Of a stretch of DNA of 64,000 nucleotides, positions 63,626-64,000 are shown in pieces. A model generated the notes under the pieces. That model saw only the letters and a list, made by a program, of their open reading frames with translations. It did no database searches and was not told where the DNA came from. Numbering within the stretch: position 1 is the stretch's first letter; each line of letters opens with the position of its first letter. The translations under genes were made by a program, and so were the position numbers. Location of the stretch: assembly GCF_003259335.1 (NCBI RefSeq), contig NZ_QLLL01000005.1, positions 124,001 to 188,000 of the forward strand, given 5' to 3'. Source of the stretch: Chitinophaga skermanii. GTDB taxonomy: Bacteria > Bacteroidota > Bacteroidia > Chitinophagales > Chitinophagaceae.

Positions 63626-64000
63626 ATGTCCAGTAAGTACACGGAATTTAATCAATTGAATTTACCGCAAATAGAGAAAGAGATACTCCAATTTTGGGAG
63701 CAAAACGGCATATTTGAGAAAAGTGTCGACGGCCGCGAAGGCGCTACACCCTTCGTTTTCTACGAAGGCCCACCATCCGCTAACGGCTTACCTGGTATTC
63801 ACCACGTGATTTCCCGCGCCCTAAAAGATCTAGTTTGCCGATATAAAACCATGCGCGGCTTCCAAGTGAAGCGTAAATCTGGTTGGGATACCCACGGGCT
63901 TCCAGTTGAATTAGGTGTGGAAAAAGCACTTGGCATCACGAAAGAAGATATCGGTAAAAAAATCTCCATCGCTGAATACAATGATACTTGCCGAAAGGAA
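63626..64000 (+). CDS. ileS: Isoleucine--tRNA ligase, 5' part
   Basis: ATG 63626 begins an open frame of 125 codons that runs off the right edge. It charges tRNA-Ile. The start MSSKYTEFNQLNLPQIEKEI, the class I FYEGPPSANGLPGIHHVI (the HIGH motif as GIHH) and KSGWDTHGLPVELGVEK are diagnostic of IleS, and exclude ValS and LeuS. The rest of the gene is outside the window. Confidence 0.96.
   Translation, partial: MSSKYTEFNQLNLPQIEKEILQFWEQNGIFEKSVDGREGATPFVFYEGPPSANGLPGIHHVISRALKDLVCRYKTMRGFQVKRKSGWDTHGLPVELGVEKALGITKEDIGKKISIAEYNDTCRKE

Noticed and set aside
1..64000. tRNA, rRNA, integrase, transposase or prophage genes
   Set aside because: None found on reading the spacers or the coding regions; the content is core chromosomal.

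Overview
The window reads as chromosomal core DNA of a Bacteroidota bacterium, most likely family Chitinophagaceae (family level is inference). Signs seen directly are a SusD-type outer-membrane lipoprotein, a DUF5686 protein, a Bat-type MoxR/DUF58/VWA cluster, two-FtsX-domain permeases, many lipobox proteins, few Shine-Dalgarno sites, and repeated -7 boxes of the Bacteroidota form TAnnTTTG. There are no tRNA or rRNA genes, CRISPR arrays, transposases or phage genes. Both ends cut genes: the 3' part of a susD homologue on the left and the 5' part of ileS on the right.

Layout. 1-5.3 kb: susD end, a large FtsX/MacB-type permease, and an XRE regulator with palindromic sites upstream; the spacers here are rich in inverted repeats. 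5.3-19.7 kb: housekeeping genes (alaS, an M23 peptidase, a MerR-like regulator, an MscS channel with an amidohydrolase, prfA, an OmpA-type lipoprotein, a class III aminotransferase, a gamma-carbonic-anhydrase-like protein, two tiny paralogous lipoproteins, rsgA). 19.7-24.4 kb: a 700-bp non-coding region holding two arrays with an exact 11-bp period, then a Bat-type operon (MoxR, DUF58, BatD-like, BatA). 24.7-34.9 kb: cyclophilin, gcvH, VanZ-like, double-PDZ protein, aldehyde dehydrogenase, gatB, TlpA-like lipoprotein, DUF5686 protein. 35.0-38.8 kb: an operon of membrane protein, winged-helix regulator, creD, small membrane protein, dgkA-like kinase and DUF1361 protein, with matching palindromic operators at two promoter positions. 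38.8-50.3 kb: a 1146-residue surface/propeller protein, MBL hydrolase, flippase, arfB, dtd, two paralogous lipoproteins, MazG-like, YihY/BrkB, glyS, a flavin reductase. 50.5-64 kb: mfd, a SIMPL protein, two related lipoproteins, gyrB, an AsmA-like protein, an AraC regulator with a cysteine cluster, a GNAT, a PepSY-like protein and ileS.

Working together: translation and its quality control are prominent (alaS, glyS, ileS, gatB, prfA, arfB, dtd, rsgA), as is the envelope (OmpA, M23, CreD, DgkA, flippase, AsmA-like, DUF5686). No complete defence or biosynthetic system is present. The most unusual signals are non-coding: three degenerate arrays of exactly 11-bp units in two separate spacers, the operator pair of the creD operon, the XRE operator pair, and a 108-bp element with perfect 16-bp inverted ends. 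All calls come from reading the sequence; no database search was possible.
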